A stretch of DNA of 64,000 nucleotides from Paracandidimonas soli (GCF_004342005.1 NZ_SMBX01000004.1:248001-312000), one strand, 5' to 3'; counted from the first letter of the stretch, positions 1-10,361 are shown. Numbers and translations: made by a program. The notes: generated from the sequence alone by a model not told the origin.

Positions 1-796
1 TTCCGATCAGGCCCATGCGCACGGCGCCCATGGCGCGGATCTGCTCGAACAAGGCAAGCGCGCGCGCATCTCCGTTGATGTCGTCCTGCCGTTCCGTCCC
101 TAGGTATCCCAGTGCGGCCGCCTCGACGAAGACGGTGGGAATGCCCGCGTTGATGAGCGTGGCCTTCAGGCGGCCGATGCCGGGTACGTCCAGTTCGTCC
201 ACGACATTGCCGGTGGGGAACATGGCGCCGCCGCCGTCGCCGTCATCCGCCGCGGGATCCATGAATTCCAGCCGGATCTCGGCCGCGGGGAACGTGACGC
301 CGTCCAGTTCGAAGTCCCCGGTTTCCTGCACGGCGCCATTGCACATGGGAACATGTGCGATGATGGTCTTGCCGATGTTGGCCTGCCAGATGCGGACGAC
401 GGCGGTGCCGTTTTCTGGAAGGCGCGACGCGTCCACCAGCCCGCTGCGGATGGCGAACGGCCCTACGGCGGCAGAGAGATTGCCGCAGTTGCCGCTCCAG
501 TCCACGAACGGCCGGTCGATGGAGACCTGGCCGAACAGGTAATCGACGTCGTGGCCCTCGCGGGTGCTGGGACTGAGAATGACGGTCTTGCTGGTGCTGG
601 AGGTCGCGCCCCCCATGCCGTCGATCTGCTTGCCGTAGGGATCCGGGCTGCCGATGACGCGCAGCAGCAGGGCATCGCGCGCGGGGCCTGGTTTGCGTGC
701 TGCTTCAGGCAGATCCTGCAGGCGGAAGAAGACCCCTTTGCTGGTGCCGCCGCGCATATAGGTGGCGGGGATGAAGATCTGTGCGGGATGAGTCAT
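1..796 (-). CDS. prpF: 2-methylaconitate cis-trans isomerase PrpF (partial)
   Basis: PrpF isomerises the 2-methylaconitate made by AcnD so that the methylcitrate cycle of propionate breakdown can continue. About 265 N-terminal residues are visible; the C-terminus lies beyond the left edge. The reading frame opens with ATG at 794-796, and the protein carries the family's N-terminal RGGTSKG stretch, then DGMGGATSSTSK and the NCGN motif typical of the diaminopimelate-epimerase-like fold. It starts 30 bp after the acnD stop on the same strand, so it is the last visible gene of the mdh-prpB-prpC-acnD-prpF operon. Its presence fits an AcnD-type rather than a PrpD-type pathway. The Shine-Dalgarno sequence is weak, suggesting expression by read-through from acnD. 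Confidence 0.93.
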   Translation of the reverse strand, partial: MTHPAQIFIPATYMRGGTSKGVFFRLQDLPEAARKPGPARDALLLRVIGSPDPYGKQIDGMGGATSSTSKTVILSPSTREGHDVDYLFGQVSIDRPFVDWSGNCGNLSAAVGPFAIRSGLVDASRLPENGTAVVRIWQANIGKTIIAHVPMCNGAVQETGDFELDGVTFPAAEIRLEFMDPAADDGDGGGAMFPTGNVVDELDVPGIGRLKATLINAGIPTVFVEAAALGYLGTERQDDINGDARALALFEQIRAMGAVRMGLIG

Positions 797-826
797 GATG
801 TTTGCCAATGCGGCTCTGTATGAGAA

Positions 827-3421
827 TTATGTATTCGCCGAAGCTTCGAGGAAGTCCTGTGCGAAACGCTGCAGTACGCCGCCGGCTTCATAGATGGATA
901 CCTCTTCAGCCGTGTCCAGCCGGCATGTGACGGGAACCTCCACATGTTCGCCGTTGCGGCGGTGGATGACCAACGTCAGCGTGGCGCGCGGCGTGCGTTC
1001 GCCGATGACGTCATAGGTCTCGGTGCCGTCGATGGCCAGCGTCTTGCGGTTCGTGCCGGGCCTGAATTCCAGCGGCAGCACGCCCATGCCGATCAGGTTG
1101 GTGCGGTGGATGCGCTCGAAGCCTTCCGCCGCAATGGCTTCGACGCCGGCCAGGCGCACGCCTTTGGCGGCCCAGTCGCGCGACGAGCCCTGGCCGTAGT
1201 CGGCCCCGGCGATGATGATGAGCGGCTGGCCGCGTTGCATATAGGTTTCTATCGCTTCCCACATGCGCGTGACCTTGCCTTCGGGCTCGATGCGGGCCAG
1301 CGATCCCTGCTTGACCTTGCCGTCCTCCATCACCATTTCGTTCAGCAGCTTGGGGTTGGCGAAGGTGGCGCGCTGCGCGGTCAGGTGGTCGCCGCGGTGC
1401 GTGGCATAGGAGTTGAAGTCTTCCTCAGGCAGGCCCATCTTCGCCAGGTATTCTCCGGCGGCGCTGTCGGGCAGGATGGCGTTGGACGGCGACAGATGGT
1501 CAGTGGTGATGTTGTCGCCCAGCACGGCCAGCGGACGCATGCCGCGCAGCGTGCGTTCGCCCGCCAGGGCGCCCTCCCAGTACGGAGGACGGCGGATATA
1601 GGTGCTTTGAGGCCGCCAGGCATACAGCGGGCTGTCGGACGAGACCCGTCCCTGGCGCGTGGCGAACATGGGCTCGTAGACTTTGCGGAACTGCTCGGGC
1701 TTGACGCAGCGCTGGATGATGGCGTCGATTTCCTCGTCGGCGGGCCAGATGTCCTTGAGCGTTACGGGCCTGCCCTGGGCGTCGTATCCCAGCGGATCCT
1801 TTTCGATGTCGAAGCGTATGGTGCCGGCGATGGCATAGGCCACGACCAGCGGCGGTGAAGCCAGGAATGCCTGCTTGGCATAGGGGTGGATGCGCCCGTC
1901 GAAGTTCCGGTTGCCCGACAGGACTGCGGTCGCGTACAGGTCGCGCTCGACGATTTCCCGCTGGATGGCGGGATCGAGCGCACCGCTCATGCCGTTGCAG
2001 GTCGTACAGGCGAAGCCCACGATGCCGAAGCCCAGGGCTTCCAGCTCGGGCAGCAGCCCCGCCTCTTCGAGGTACAGCTGCACGGCCCTGGAGCCGGGGG
2101 CCAGCGAGGTCTTGACCCAGGGCTTGCGCGCCAGGCCGAGCGCATTGGCGTTGCGTGCCAGCAGGCCGGCGGCGATGACGTTGCGCGGGTTGCTGGTGTT
2201 GGTGCAGCTCGTGATGGCGGCGATGATGACGGCGCCGTCGGGCATCAGGCCGGGAATGCTTTCCACTGTGCCGGCGATATTGCGCGCCTGCAGCTCCGAG
2301 GTGGGAACGCGGCGGTGCGGATTGGAAGGACCGGCGATGTTGCGCACTACGGAAGACAGGTCGAATTGCAGCGCGCGTTCGTAGCGCGCCGTCTTCAGGT
2401 CGTCGGCCCACAGGCCCGCCTGCCTGGCGTAGGTTTCCACCAGTTGGACCTGCGCTTCGTCGCGCCCTGTGAGCCGCAGGTAATCGATAGTCTGCCGGTC
2501 GATGTGGAACATGGCGGCTGTGGCGCCGTATTCCGGAGTCATGTTGGAAATAGTGGCGCGGTCGCCCAGCGTCAGGTGGGGGACGCCGTCGCCGAAGAAT
2601 TCCAGCCAGGCGGACACCACTTTTTGCTGGCGCAGGAATTCGGTCAGCGCCAGCACCAGGTCGGTGGCGGTGATGCCCGGCCGCAGCTTGCCGGTGAGCT
2701 CCACGCCGACGATGTCCGGCAGGCGCATCCACGAAGCGCGGCCCAGCATGACGCTTTCTGCCTCCAGGCCGCCGACGCCGATGGCGATGACGCCCAGCGC
2801 ATCCACATGCGGCGTGTGGCTGTCCGTGCCGACCAGCGTATCGGGAAAGGCCACGCCGCCGATTGCATGGATGACGGGGGACATGCGTTCCAGGTTGATC
2901 TGGTGCATGATGCCGTTGCCGGGGCCGATGACGTCGACATTCTTGAAGGCGGCCTTGGTCCAGTCGATGAAGTGGAAGCGGTCATCGTTGCGCCTGTCTT
3001 CGATAGCGCGGTTTTTCTCGAAGGCGCCGGGTTCGAAGCCGGCGTGCTCGACGGCTAGGGAGTGGTCCACGATCAGTTGCGTGGGAACGACGGGATTGAC
3101 CTGCGAGGGGTCGCCGCCTTTCCCGGCAATGGCGTCGCGCAGTCCGGCCAGGTCGACCAGCGCGGTCTGGCCGAGGATGTCGTGACAGACCACGCGGGCG
3201 GGGTACCAGGGAAAGTCCAGGTCCTGGCGGCGCTCGATCAGCTGTTTCAGCGCATCCGTCAATAGCCCGGGATCGCAGCGGCGCACCAGGTTTTCGGCCA
3301 GCACGCGCGAGATGTAGGGCAGGGTGTCGTATGCGCCTGGCGCGATGTCATCGACGGCGGCGCGCGCATCGAAATAGTCCAGTTCGGTGCCGGGCAGGCG
3401 GGTGCGGTAGGCGGTATTCAT
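827..3421 (-). CDS. acnD: Fe/S-dependent 2-methylisocitrate dehydratase AcnD
   Basis: Aconitase-superfamily enzyme that dehydrates 2-methylcitrate to 2-methylaconitate in cytoplasmic propionate catabolism. The 864-residue protein has the aconitase cluster-ligand segments (SCTNTSNPRNV and ACTTCNG) and a C-terminal swivel domain with GADYGQGSSRDWAAKG. An upstream in-frame ATG at 3452-3454 exists, but the ATG at 3419-3421 gives the N-terminus expected for the family (MNTAYRTRLPG) and has a GAAG ribosome site, so I chose it. Adjacent prpF and prpC support AcnD over housekeeping AcnA. No odd features. Confidence 0.95.
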   Translation of the reverse strand: MNTAYRTRLPGTELDYFDARAAVDDIAPGAYDTLPYISRVLAENLVRRCDPGLLTDALKQLIERRQDLDFPWYPARVVCHDILGQTALVDLAGLRDAIAGKGGDPSQVNPVVPTQLIVDHSLAVEHAGFEPGAFEKNRAIEDRRNDDRFHFIDWTKAAFKNVDVIGPGNGIMHQINLERMSPVIHAIGGVAFPDTLVGTDSHTPHVDALGVIAIGVGGLEAESVMLGRASWMRLPDIVGVELTGKLRPGITATDLVLALTEFLRQQKVVSAWLEFFGDGVPHLTLGDRATISNMTPEYGATAAMFHIDRQTIDYLRLTGRDEAQVQLVETYARQAGLWADDLKTARYERALQFDLSSVVRNIAGPSNPHRRVPTSELQARNIAGTVESIPGLMPDGAVIIAAITSCTNTSNPRNVIAAGLLARNANALGLARKPWVKTSLAPGSRAVQLYLEEAGLLPELEALGFGIVGFACTTCNGMSGALDPAIQREIVERDLYATAVLSGNRNFDGRIHPYAKQAFLASPPLVVAYAIAGTIRFDIEKDPLGYDAQGRPVTLKDIWPADEEIDAIIQRCVKPEQFRKVYEPMFATRQGRVSSDSPLYAWRPQSTYIRRPPYWEGALAGERTLRGMRPLAVLGDNITTDHLSPSNAILPDSAAGEYLAKMGLPEEDFNSYATHRGDHLTAQRATFANPKLLNEMVMEDGKVKQGSLARIEPEGKVTRMWEAIETYMQRGQPLIIIAGADYGQGSSRDWAAKGVRLAGVEAIAAEGFERIHRTNLIGMGVLPLEFRPGTNRKTLAIDGTETYDVIGERTPRATLTLVIHRRNGEHVEVPVTCRLDTAEEVSIYEAGGVLQRFAQDFLEASANT

Positions 3422-3475
3422 GGCAATCGCTTCAAGGGAAAAAGGCGCGGCCATGATGCGCCCGCGCCTTTTTGG

Positions 3476-4639
3476 TTAACGCTGCTCCAGCGGAACGAAC
3501 GGCCTGTCTTCCGGGCCGGTGTAGTTGGCGGTCGGACGGATGATCTTGTTGTCGATGCGCTGCTCGATGATGTGCGCGGCCCATCCGGCCGTGCGCGCGA
3601 TGACGAACAGCGGGGTGAACATGGCGGTGGGCACGCCCATCATGTGGTAGGAGACCGCCGAGAACCAGTCCAGGTTCGGGAACATGTTCTTGGCGTCCTT
3701 CATGACGGTTTCCAGCCGCTCGGCGATGTCGTACATGCGGGTATTGCCGGCGTCGACGGAGAGCTGCCGCGCGACTTCCTTGATGACCTGGTTGCGCGGA
3801 TCGGAAATGGTGTAGACAGGGTGTCCGAAGCCGATAACGACTTCCTTGTTCCCGACGCGGCGGCGGATGTCGGCCTCGGCCTCGTCCGGCGTTTCGTAGC
3901 GGTTCTGGACTTCGAAGGCGAACTCGTTGGCGCCGCCGTGCTTGGGACCGCGCAGCGCGCCAATGGCGCCGGTGATGGCGGAATAGATGTCGGAACCCGT
4001 GCCGGCGATGACGCGGCCGGTGAACGTGGAAGCATTGAATTCGTGCTCGGCATACAGGTTCAGCGAGATGTGCATGGCGCGCACCCATTCGTCGCTGGGC
4101 TTCCTGCCATGCAGCAGATGCAGGAAGTGCCCGCCGATGCTGTCGTCGTCGGTCTGAACATCGATCATGCGGCCGTTGTGGCTGTAGTGATACCAGTACA
4201 GCAGCGCGGAGCCCAGGCTCGCCATCAGCCGGTCGGCGATGTCGCGTGCGCCGGGCAGGTTATGGTCGTCCTTCTCGGGCAGCACGCAGCCCAGGACTGA
4301 AACCGCCGTGCGCATGACGTCCATGGGATGGCTGGAGGCTGGCAGGGATTCCAGCACAGCCTGCAGTTGCAGCGGCAGGCCGCGCAATGCATGCAGCTTT
4401 TGCCGGTAGGCGGTCAGCTCGGCCTGGTTGGGCAGCTTGCCATGCACCAGCAGGTGCGCCACTTCTTCGAATTCGCAGGCGTCGGCCAGATCCAGGATAT
4501 CGTAGCCGCGGTAGTGCAGGTCGTTGCCGCTGCGGCCGACCGAGCACAGCGCGGTATTGCCTGCCACCACGCCGGAGAGTGCGACGGATTTCTTGGGCTT
4601 GAAGCCCTGTGCGGTTTCCTGGGCTGCTTGGTCTGTCAT
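3476..4639 (-). CDS. prpC: 2-methylcitrate synthase PrpC
   Basis: Citrate-synthase-family enzyme condensing propionyl-CoA with oxaloacetate to 2-methylcitrate, the entry step of the methylcitrate cycle. The 387-residue length matches dimeric type I/PrpC enzymes rather than hexameric GltA. The catalytic triad is visible as His in PKHGGANE, His in GFGHPVY and Asp in NLDWFS. It lies 51 bp downstream of prpB and about 54 bp before acnD, all on the minus strand, so it is co-transcribed with them. A separate gltA at 11.4-12.7 kb serves the TCA cycle, which supports the PrpC assignment here. Confidence 0.95.
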   Translation of the reverse strand: MTDQAAQETAQGFKPKKSVALSGVVAGNTALCSVGRSGNDLHYRGYDILDLADACEFEEVAHLLVHGKLPNQAELTAYRQKLHALRGLPLQLQAVLESLPASSHPMDVMRTAVSVLGCVLPEKDDHNLPGARDIADRLMASLGSALLYWYHYSHNGRMIDVQTDDDSIGGHFLHLLHGRKPSDEWVRAMHISLNLYAEHEFNASTFTGRVIAGTGSDIYSAITGAIGALRGPKHGGANEFAFEVQNRYETPDEAEADIRRRVGNKEVVIGFGHPVYTISDPRNQVIKEVARQLSVDAGNTRMYDIAERLETVMKDAKNMFPNLDWFSAVSYHMMGVPTAMFTPLFVIARTAGWAAHIIEQRIDNKIIRPTANYTGPEDRPFVPLEQR

Positions 4640-4690
4640 GTCTGCGCTCTCCTTTGACGTTGTTTCAGGTGTGGGTGGCGGTACTGCCTG

Positions 4691-5584
4691 CTATTTTGCT
4701 TTTCCCTGTTCGAACAATGCGTTCAGATGCTGTTCATAGGCGTGATAGCCGATGCGGTCGTACAGCTCTTCGCGAGTCTGCATGAGATCGATCACGTTGC
4801 GCTGGTGGCCGTCGCGACGGATGGCCTGGTAGACGGTTTCCGCCGCCTTGTTCATGGCGCGGAAGGCCGACAGGGGATAGAGCACCATGCCCACGCCTGC
4901 GCCGGCCAGCTCTTCGACGGAAAACAGCGGCGTCGCGCCGAATTCGGTGATGTTGGCCAGAACGGGCACCGGCAGCTCGCGGGTAAAGCGCGCGTAGGTG
5001 TCCAGGTCGTAGGAAGCCTCGGCGAAGATCGCATCAGCGCCGGCCTCGACGCAGAGGCGGGCGCGCTCGAGCGCGGCATCGACGCCTTCGACGGCGATGG
5101 CGTCCGTGCGCGCGATGATGAAGAAATCATCGTCCGTGCGGGCGTCGACCGCGGCCTTGACGCGGTCGGCCATTTCGGTGGCGGAGACGATCTCCTTGCC
5201 AGGCCTGTGGCCGCAGCGCTTGGCGCCCACCTGGTCTTCGATGTGGCAGGCGGCGGCGCCGAACTTGATCAGGCTCTTGACGGTGCGGCCGATATTGAAG
5301 GCGGAGGGGCCGAACCCGGTATCGATATCGACCACCAGGGGAACGTCGCATACATCGGTGATGCGGCGGATGTCCGTCAGGACATCGTCCAGCGTGTTGA
5401 TGCCGAGGTCGGGCAGGCCCAGGGAACCGGCCGCGACGCCGCCGCCGGACAGATAGATGGCCCTGTAGCCGGCGCGCTTGGCGAGCAGTGCATGATTGGC
5501 GTTGATTGCGCCAATGATCTGCAGGGGCTGCTCTTCGCGCAGCGCCTGGCGGAAAGCCTGTCCGGCGGAAGCAGGTCGCGTCAT
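4691..5584 (-). CDS. prpB: 2-methylisocitrate lyase PrpB
   Basis: Cleaves 2-methylisocitrate to pyruvate and succinate, closing the methylcitrate cycle and feeding succinate to the nearby succinate dehydrogenase. The 297-residue protein has the isocitrate-lyase-superfamily signature KRCGH (active-site Cys in VGAKRCGH, near residue 120), the DIDTGFG metal-binding region and the [15 protein letters not shown]-terminal strand typical of PrpB. It starts 30 bp after the mdh stop and precedes prpC by 51 bp. Full length, with nothing unusual. Confidence 0.95.
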   Translation of the reverse strand: MTRPASAGQAFRQALREEQPLQIIGAINANHALLAKRAGYRAIYLSGGGVAAGSLGLPDLGINTLDDVLTDIRRITDVCDVPLVVDIDTGFGPSAFNIGRTVKSLIKFGAAACHIEDQVGAKRCGHRPGKEIVSATEMADRVKAAVDARTDDDFFIIARTDAIAVEGVDAALERARLCVEAGADAIFAEASYDLDTYARFTRELPVPVLANITEFGATPLFSVEELAGAGVGMVLYPLSAFRAMNKAAETVYQAIRRDGHQRNVIDLMQTREELYDRIGYHAYEQHLNALFEQGKAK

Positions 5585-5614
5585 GTGTTCTTTCTCCGTT
5601 GCTTGTTTACTGCA

Positions 5615-6604
5615 TTACTTCAGCAGGTCTTTCACGCCGTCGCGCTCTTCGAGCAGCTCGTTCAGCGTGAAGTCCATGCGCTCGCGCGAGAAGGCGTCGA
5701 TTTCGAGGCCCTCGATGCGGGTGTATTCGCCATTGGCGGTGGTGACGGGCACGCCGTAGATGATGCCTTCAGGGATGCCGTAGGAGCCGTCGGAGGGAAC
5801 GCCCATCGTGACCCATTTGCCGTTCGAACCCAGGACCCAGTCGCGCACGTGATCGATGGCCGCGTTGGCAGCGGAAGCCGCCGAGGACAGGCCGCGCGCG
5901 TCGATGATCGCGGCGCCGCGCTTGCCCACCGTGGGGATGAACGTGTCGCGGTTCCAGGCGTCGTCGTTGATCTTGGCCGCGAGGCTCTCGCCATTGACCG
6001 TGGCGAAGCGGATGTCGGGGTACATGGTGGGGGAGTGGTTGCCCCAGACGATCAGCTTCTCGATGTCGCCGACGGCCACGCCGGCCTTGGCGGCCAGTTG
6101 CGACAGGGCGCGATTGTGATCCAGGCGCAGCATGGCGGTGAAGTTCTTGGCGGGCAGGTCGGGAGCCGACTTCATGGCGATGTAGGCGTTGGTGTTGGCG
6201 GGGTTGCCCACGACCAGGACCTTGACGTTGCGGCTGGCCACGTCGTTCAGCGCCTTGCCCTGTTCGGTGAAGATCTTGGCGTTGACCTGCAGGAGATCCT
6301 TGCGCTCCATGCCGGGGCCGCGGGGGCGGGCGCCGACGAGCAAGGCGACGTCCGCGTCCTTGAAGGCTTCGCGCGGGTCGCTGTGAGCGGTCACGCCTGC
6401 CAGCAGCGGGAAGGCGCAATCATCCAGTTCCATGATGACGCCCTGCAGGGCTTTCTGCGCTTTTTCGTCGGGGATCTCCAGCAGTTGCAGGATGACGGGC
6501 TGGTCTTTTCCGAGCATTTCGCCGGAAGCGATGCGGAACAGCAAGGCATAACCAATCTGGCCGGCAGCACCGGTAACGGCGACGCGCAGGGCTGGTTTGG
6601 ACAT
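5615..6604 (-). CDS. mdh: Malate dehydrogenase
   Basis: NAD-dependent malate/oxaloacetate interconversion. The 329-residue length matches the MDH type 2 family of beta-proteobacteria. The Rossmann start [21 protein letters not shown], the substrate arginines around [13 protein letters not shown] and the catalytic His in [11 protein letters not shown] are all present. It is the first gene of the minus-strand run leading into prpBC-acnD-prpF, so oxaloacetate supply and propionyl-CoA use are transcriptionally linked. A good promoter and a palindromic operator lie directly upstream, shared with the divergent gntR gene. Confidence 0.95.
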   Translation of the reverse strand: MSKPALRVAVTGAAGQIGYALLFRIASGEMLGKDQPVILQLLEIPDEKAQKALQGVIMELDDCAFPLLAGVTAHSDPREAFKDADVALLVGARPRGPGMERKDLLQVNAKIFTEQGKALNDVASRNVKVLVVGNPANTNAYIAMKSAPDLPAKNFTAMLRLDHNRALSQLAAKAGVAVGDIEKLIVWGNHSPTMYPDIRFATVNGESLAAKINDDAWNRDTFIPTVGKRGAAIIDARGLSSAASAANAAIDHVRDWVLGSNGKWVTMGVPSDGSYGIPEGIIYGVPVTTANGEYTRIEGLEIDAFSRERMDFTLNELLEERDGVKDLLK

Positions 6605-6685
6605 GAGGTATCTCCGATAAATGGATTGGATTGGGACGGAAGCGTCCCGGAAAGTTTAAACCTTTGCGGCAGACATGAGCCAGAG

Positions 6686-6714
6686 AAGTTAGAGTAAAAG
6701 CTGCCGTACGTCAA
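6686..6714 (-). promoter_or_regulatory. Sigma-70-type promoter of mdh-prp operon
   Basis: On the minus strand a TTGACG -35 box (6714-6709) is separated by exactly 17 bp from TAACTT (6691-6686), placing transcription start near 6679, about 75 bp upstream of the mdh ATG. The -35 box abuts the palindrome at 6717-6737, so a protein bound there would touch polymerase. Confidence 0.5.
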
Positions 6715-6716
6715 CT

Positions 6717-6751
6717 GTCTTATATTTTATATAAGACACAAGATATTAGAC
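6717..6751. promoter_or_regulatory. Palindromic operator between mdh and gntR
   Basis: Perfect inverted repeat with 9-bp arms GTCTTATAT and ATATAAGAC around a TTT centre (6717-6737). A further half-site, ATATTAGAC (6743-6751), repeats the right arm 14 bp on. It lies between divergent mdh and gntR and next to the mdh -35 box. AT-rich symmetric sites of this kind are usual for GntR-family dimers. Binding by the adjacent regulator is inferred. Confidence 0.6.
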
Positions 6752-6873
6752 AGAAGATCCGAAGCATGCGAGAATTGGAGATACCCCACAGATACCGATC
6801 TCCGGATACCCGGCAGGGCATTGCCGCGGGCGGCACGACGCCGCGCGCAGGCATGCGAGCGCCGAAAATTCTT

Positions 6874-7641
6874 ATGTCAGAATCATCTTTGCTTGACCGG
6901 CAGGAGTTGCCCCGCGCCCAGGGAGGCGCGGCGTTCAGCCCGCTGTATCAGCAGATCAAGGCCCTGCTGCTCCAAAGCCTGGATCGCGGCGAATGGAAGC
7001 CGGGCGAAGCCATTCCCAGCGAACACGAGCTGGCCGCCCGCTACCAGGTCAGCCAGGGCACGGTGCGCAAGGCGATCGACGAGCTTGCCGCCGACAATCT
7101 GCTGCTGCGCCGCCAGGGCAAGGGGACATTCGTCGCCACGCACCAGGAAGCCAAGGTGCGCTTCCGTTTCCTACGCCTGATGCCCGACGATGGCAAGCAG
7201 CGCCTTTCCGGCAGCCGCATCCTCGATTGCCGCCGCGGCAAGGCTTCGGCCGAAATCGCCGCACTGCTCGATCTCAAGGCGGGAGAAGGCGTGGTCATGC
7301 TGCGCCGCCTGCTGTCCTTCGATGGCTCCCCCACCATTCTCGACGACATCTGGCTGCCGGGCGCGCTTTTCCAGGGGTTGACGGTCGAGCTGCTGGGCAG
7401 GAACCGCGGCCCCCTCTATGGCTTGTTCGAAGCCGAGTTCGGCATCAGCATGGTGCGCGCAGAAGAAAAAATCCGCGCCGTGCGCGCGGGCCAGGAAGAG
7501 GCGGCCTTGCTGAACGTCTCCATCTCCGACCCCCTGCTGGAAGTCGAGCGGGTGTCCTACACTTACGGAGACCGGCCGGTCGAGGTGCGCAGGGGGCTGT
7601 GCCTGACGGAGCACTTCCATTACCGGAATAGCTTGAATTGA
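6874..7641 (+). CDS. GntR/HutC-family transcriptional regulator (UTRA domain)
   Basis: Predicted DNA-binding regulator of about 255 residues: an N-terminal GntR winged helix (SPLYQQIKALLLQSLDRGEWKPGEAIPSE through VSQGTVRKAIDEL) and a C-terminal UTRA ligand-binding domain. The frame is open further upstream, with ATGs at 6766 and 6853, but the ATG at 6874 starts just before the conserved region and is the likeliest start; no strong ribosome site decides it. It diverges from mdh-prp and lies 95 bp upstream of sdhC, so it probably senses a central-carbon metabolite and controls one or both blocks. The effector cannot be read from the sequence. Confidence 0.85.
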   Translation: MSESSLLDRQELPRAQGGAAFSPLYQQIKALLLQSLDRGEWKPGEAIPSEHELAARYQVSQGTVRKAIDELAADNLLLRRQGKGTFVATHQEAKVRFRFLRLMPDDGKQRLSGSRILDCRRGKASAEIAALLDLKAGEGVVMLRRLLSFDGSPTILDDIWLPGALFQGLTVELLGRNRGPLYGLFEAEFGISMVRAEEKIRAVRAGQEEAALLNVSISDPLLEVERVSYTYGDRPVEVRRGLCLTEHFHYRNSLN

Positions 7642-7736
7642 AAGAGGTTTTTTGCCCGATTTGATGCTGGACCCGTAAATGGGCGAAAATACCGGGTGTT
7701 TTTTGCATATTAATTTTGTTACAAACCGAGGCCATC

Positions 7737-8150
7737 ATGTCCGATCCCGCCATCAAGCAGCGACCGCAGTTTCGCAATATCAGCGTGCCGCAACTGATGA
7801 ACTATCGCTTGCCGCTGTCAGCGAAGTCGTCGATTCTGCATCGCGTCAGCGGCGCGCTGCTGTTCCTGAGTCTTCCCTTGGTCCTGCTGCCCCTGTTCGA
7901 GCTCAGCGTGACTTCGCCGGAAACCTTTGCGTCCATTCAGGCGTGGGCCTCGCATCCTGTCTGTAAGCTCGTCCTGCTCGCGCTGATCTGGGGCTATCTG
8001 CATCACTTCTGTGCCGGCATCCGTTACCTGACCATCGATCTGCACATCGGGGTCGACAAGGAATCCGCCCGCAAGAGCGCGGGCATCGTTTTCGGGGTCA
8101 GCCTGGCGCTGACGGTGATCTTTGGTCTGAAACTGTTCGGGGTCTGGTAA
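7737..8150 (+). CDS. sdhC: Succinate dehydrogenase cytochrome b556 subunit SdhC
   Basis: Membrane anchor of complex II, with three predicted transmembrane helices. The HRVSGALLF segment near the N-terminus supplies the conserved Ser/Arg of the quinone site, and HHFCAGIRYLTIDLHIG carries the heme-ligand His region. The start at 7737 (MSDPAIKQ) is chosen over an upstream in-frame ATG at 7716 because it matches the family N-terminus. The stop overlaps the sdhD start (TAATG), indicating translational coupling. First gene of the sdhCDAB-sdhE-gltA operon. Confidence 0.92.
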   Translation: MSDPAIKQRPQFRNISVPQLMNYRLPLSAKSSILHRVSGALLFLSLPLVLLPLFELSVTSPETFASIQAWASHPVCKLVLLALIWGYLHHFCAGIRYLTIDLHIGVDKESARKSAGIVFGVSLALTVIFGLKLFGVW

Positions 8151-8536
8151 TGGCAAATCAACAAGAACGTCTGGGTACGAAGCGCCTGGTGGTCGGCGCG
8201 CATTACGGTACCCTCGATTTCATCGCGCAGCGCGTCACGGCGGTCATCATGGCCGTCTATACGGTGGTGCTGCTGCTCGGCTTCCTGTTCAGCTCCGAAC
8301 TGAACTACGAGAGCTGGAAGGCGCTGTTCACTTTCCGCCTGGGAGCGCTTCCCTTGGGGCAATTGCTGGCCACGCTGGCATTCTTCTCGTTGGCCTGGCA
8401 TGCCTGGATCGGCGTGCGCGACATCTGGATGGACTATGTCCGCAAGGCCGGCCTGCGCCTGTTCCTGCAAGTGCTCACCCTGTTGTGGCTGACGGCGTCC
8501 GTCGTCTACTTCGCAAAAATTCTCTGGAGTCTCTAA
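8150..8536 (+). CDS. sdhD: Succinate dehydrogenase membrane anchor SdhD
   Basis: A 128-residue hydrophobic subunit with three predicted membrane helices (around residues 23-43, 62-83 and 102-124). With SdhC it holds heme b and the ubiquinone site of complex II in the inner membrane. The RLVVGAHYGTLDFIAQRVTAVIMAVY segment and HAWIGVRDIWMDYV match the SdhD family. It shares one base with the sdhC stop codon and ends 3 bp before the sdhA GTG start. Confidence 0.92.
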   Translation: MANQQERLGTKRLVVGAHYGTLDFIAQRVTAVIMAVYTVVLLLGFLFSSELNYESWKALFTFRLGALPLGQLLATLAFFSLAWHAWIGVRDIWMDYVRKAGLRLFLQVLTLLWLTASVVYFAKILWSL

Positions 8537-8539
8537 GCC

Positions 8540-10315
8540 GTGGTCGCTGCTACTAAATCTCTGCCCCGCCGCCAGTTCGATGTGGTGGTAGTGGGCGCCG
8601 GCGGAGCCGGCATGCGTTGTTCCCTGCAACTGGCGCAGGCCGGCCTGTCGGTCGCCGTGCTGTCCAAGGTATTCCCCACGCGCTCCCATACGGTGGCCGC
8701 GCAGGGCGGCGTCAGCGCGTCGCTGGGCAACATGAGCGAAGACAACTGGTACTGGCACATGTACGATACCGTCAAGGGTTCGGACTGGCTGGGCGACCAG
8801 GACGCCATCGAATTCATGTGCCGCGAAGCGCCTCACGCCGTCTATGAACTCGAGCACTTCGGCATGCCGTTCGACCGCAACGCCGACGGAACCATCTACC
8901 AGCGCCCGTTCGGCGGCCATACCGCCAACTTCGGCGAGAAGCCCGTCCAGCGCGCCTGTGCCGCGGCCGACCGTACCGGCCATGCCATGCTGCACACGCT
9001 GTACCAGCGCAACGTCGCCGCCCGCACGCAGTTCTTCGTCGAGTGGATGGCTCTCGACCTGCTGCGCAACGAGCAGGGTGACGTCCTGGGCGTGACCGCC
9101 CTGGAAATGGAAACCGGCGACATCTACGTGCTGGAAGCCAAGCAGACCGTGCTGGCCACCGGCGGCGCCGGCCGTATCTGGGCGGCTTCGACCAACGCCT
9201 TCATCAATACCGGCGATGGCCTGGGCATGGCCGCGCGCGCGGGCATTCCGCTGCAGGACATGGAGTTCTGGCAGTTCCACCCCACAGGCGTTGCCGGAGC
9301 CGGCGTGCTCATCACCGAAGGCGTGCGCGGCGAGGGCGGCATCCTGCTGAACAAGGACGGCGAACGCTTCATGGAGCGTTACGCTCCCACGCTGAAGGAT
9401 CTGGCGCCGCGCGACTTCGTCTCGCGCTCGATGGACCAGGAAATCAAGGAAGGCCGTGGCTGTGGCGACGGCAGCTACGTCGTGCTCAAGCTCGACCACC
9501 TGGGCGCCGAAACCATCCAGAAGCGCCTGCCCTCCATCCGCGAAATCGCCATCAAGTTCGCCAACGTCGATCCCATCAAGGATCCGATCCCTGTGGTGCC
9601 GACCATTCACTATCAGATGGGCGGCATCCCTACCAACATTTATGGCCAGGTGATCAGCACGATCGGCGGCGAGTCCAATATCGTCAACGGCCTGTACGCG
9701 ATCGGCGAATGCGCTGCGACCTCCGTGCACGGCGCGAACCGCCTGGGCACGAACTCGCTGCTCGACCTCATTGTCTTCGGTCGTTCGGCGGGCAATTTCA
9801 TCGTCAACCAGCACCCCGAGCGCCAGCACGCGCACCAGCCCATCCCGCAGTCCAGCATCGATTACTCGCTCGACCGCGTCAACAAGCTGGAAACGCGCAC
9901 CTCGGGCGAAAAGACGCAGGACGTCGGCAATGCCATCCGCATGGCCATGCAGCACCATTGCGGCGTGTTCCGTACGATCGACCTGCTGAAGAAAGGGGTC
10001 GACGCCATCGAAGGCCTGGCGCCGCAAGTGGAGAACATCTACTTCAAGGACAAGTCCAAGGTCTTCAACACGGCGCGCGTCGAGGCGCTGGAGCTGACCA
10101 ACATGATCGAAGTGGCGCGCGCCACGATCACGTCGGCGGCCAACCGCACGGAAAGCCGCGGGGCGCATGCGCTCAACGACCATCCGGAACGCGACGACGA
10201 AAACTGGCTGCGCCATACGCTGTGGTTCTCCGAGGGCAGTCGCCTGGAGTACAAGCCCGTACAGATGAAACCTCTGACGGTCGAAAGCTTCCCGCCCAAG
10301 GCGCGGACTTTCTAA
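8540..10315 (+). CDS. sdhA: Succinate dehydrogenase flavoprotein subunit SdhA
   Basis: The 591-residue FAD subunit oxidises succinate to fumarate on the cytoplasmic face of complex II. The dinucleotide fold [17 protein letters not shown] is near residue 20 and the SHTVAAQGG segment carries the His that binds FAD covalently. Substrate-site residues lie in [21 protein letters not shown] and in the [10 protein letters not shown] region. Translation starts at GTG 8540. It is followed by sdhB after a 46-bp gap and depends on SdhE, encoded downstream, for flavinylation. Confidence 0.96.
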   Translation: MVAATKSLPRRQFDVVVVGAGGAGMRCSLQLAQAGLSVAVLSKVFPTRSHTVAAQGGVSASLGNMSEDNWYWHMYDTVKGSDWLGDQDAIEFMCREAPHAVYELEHFGMPFDRNADGTIYQRPFGGHTANFGEKPVQRACAAADRTGHAMLHTLYQRNVAARTQFFVEWMALDLLRNEQGDVLGVTALEMETGDIYVLEAKQTVLATGGAGRIWAASTNAFINTGDGLGMAARAGIPLQDMEFWQFHPTGVAGAGVLITEGVRGEGGILLNKDGERFMERYAPTLKDLAPRDFVSRSMDQEIKEGRGCGDGSYVVLKLDHLGAETIQKRLPSIREIAIKFANVDPIKDPIPVVPTIHYQMGGIPTNIYGQVISTIGGESNIVNGLYAIGECAATSVHGANRLGTNSLLDLIVFGRSAGNFIVNQHPERQHAHQPIPQSSIDYSLDRVNKLETRTSGEKTQDVGNAIRMAMQHHCGVFRTIDLLKKGVDAIEGLAPQVENIYFKDKSKVFNTARVEALELTNMIEVARATITSAANRTESRGAHALNDHPERDDENWLRHTLWFSEGSRLEYKPVQMKPLTVESFPPKARTF

Positions 10316-10361
10316 GGCACAACCATCCGCGCATGCACAGGACTACCAGACAGGTATAGAA

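Noticed and set aside
4727-6697. Long plus-strand open frame of 656 codons over prpB and mdh
   Set aside because: It is antisense to two clearly conserved genes, is rich in Val/Gly/Ala/Asp as expected from reverse reading of high-GC codons, and contains no recognisable domain.
8024-10216. Minus-strand open frame of 730 codons over sdhD-sdhA
   Set aside because: Antisense shadow of sdhD and sdhA; composition is typical of a shadow and no motif is present.
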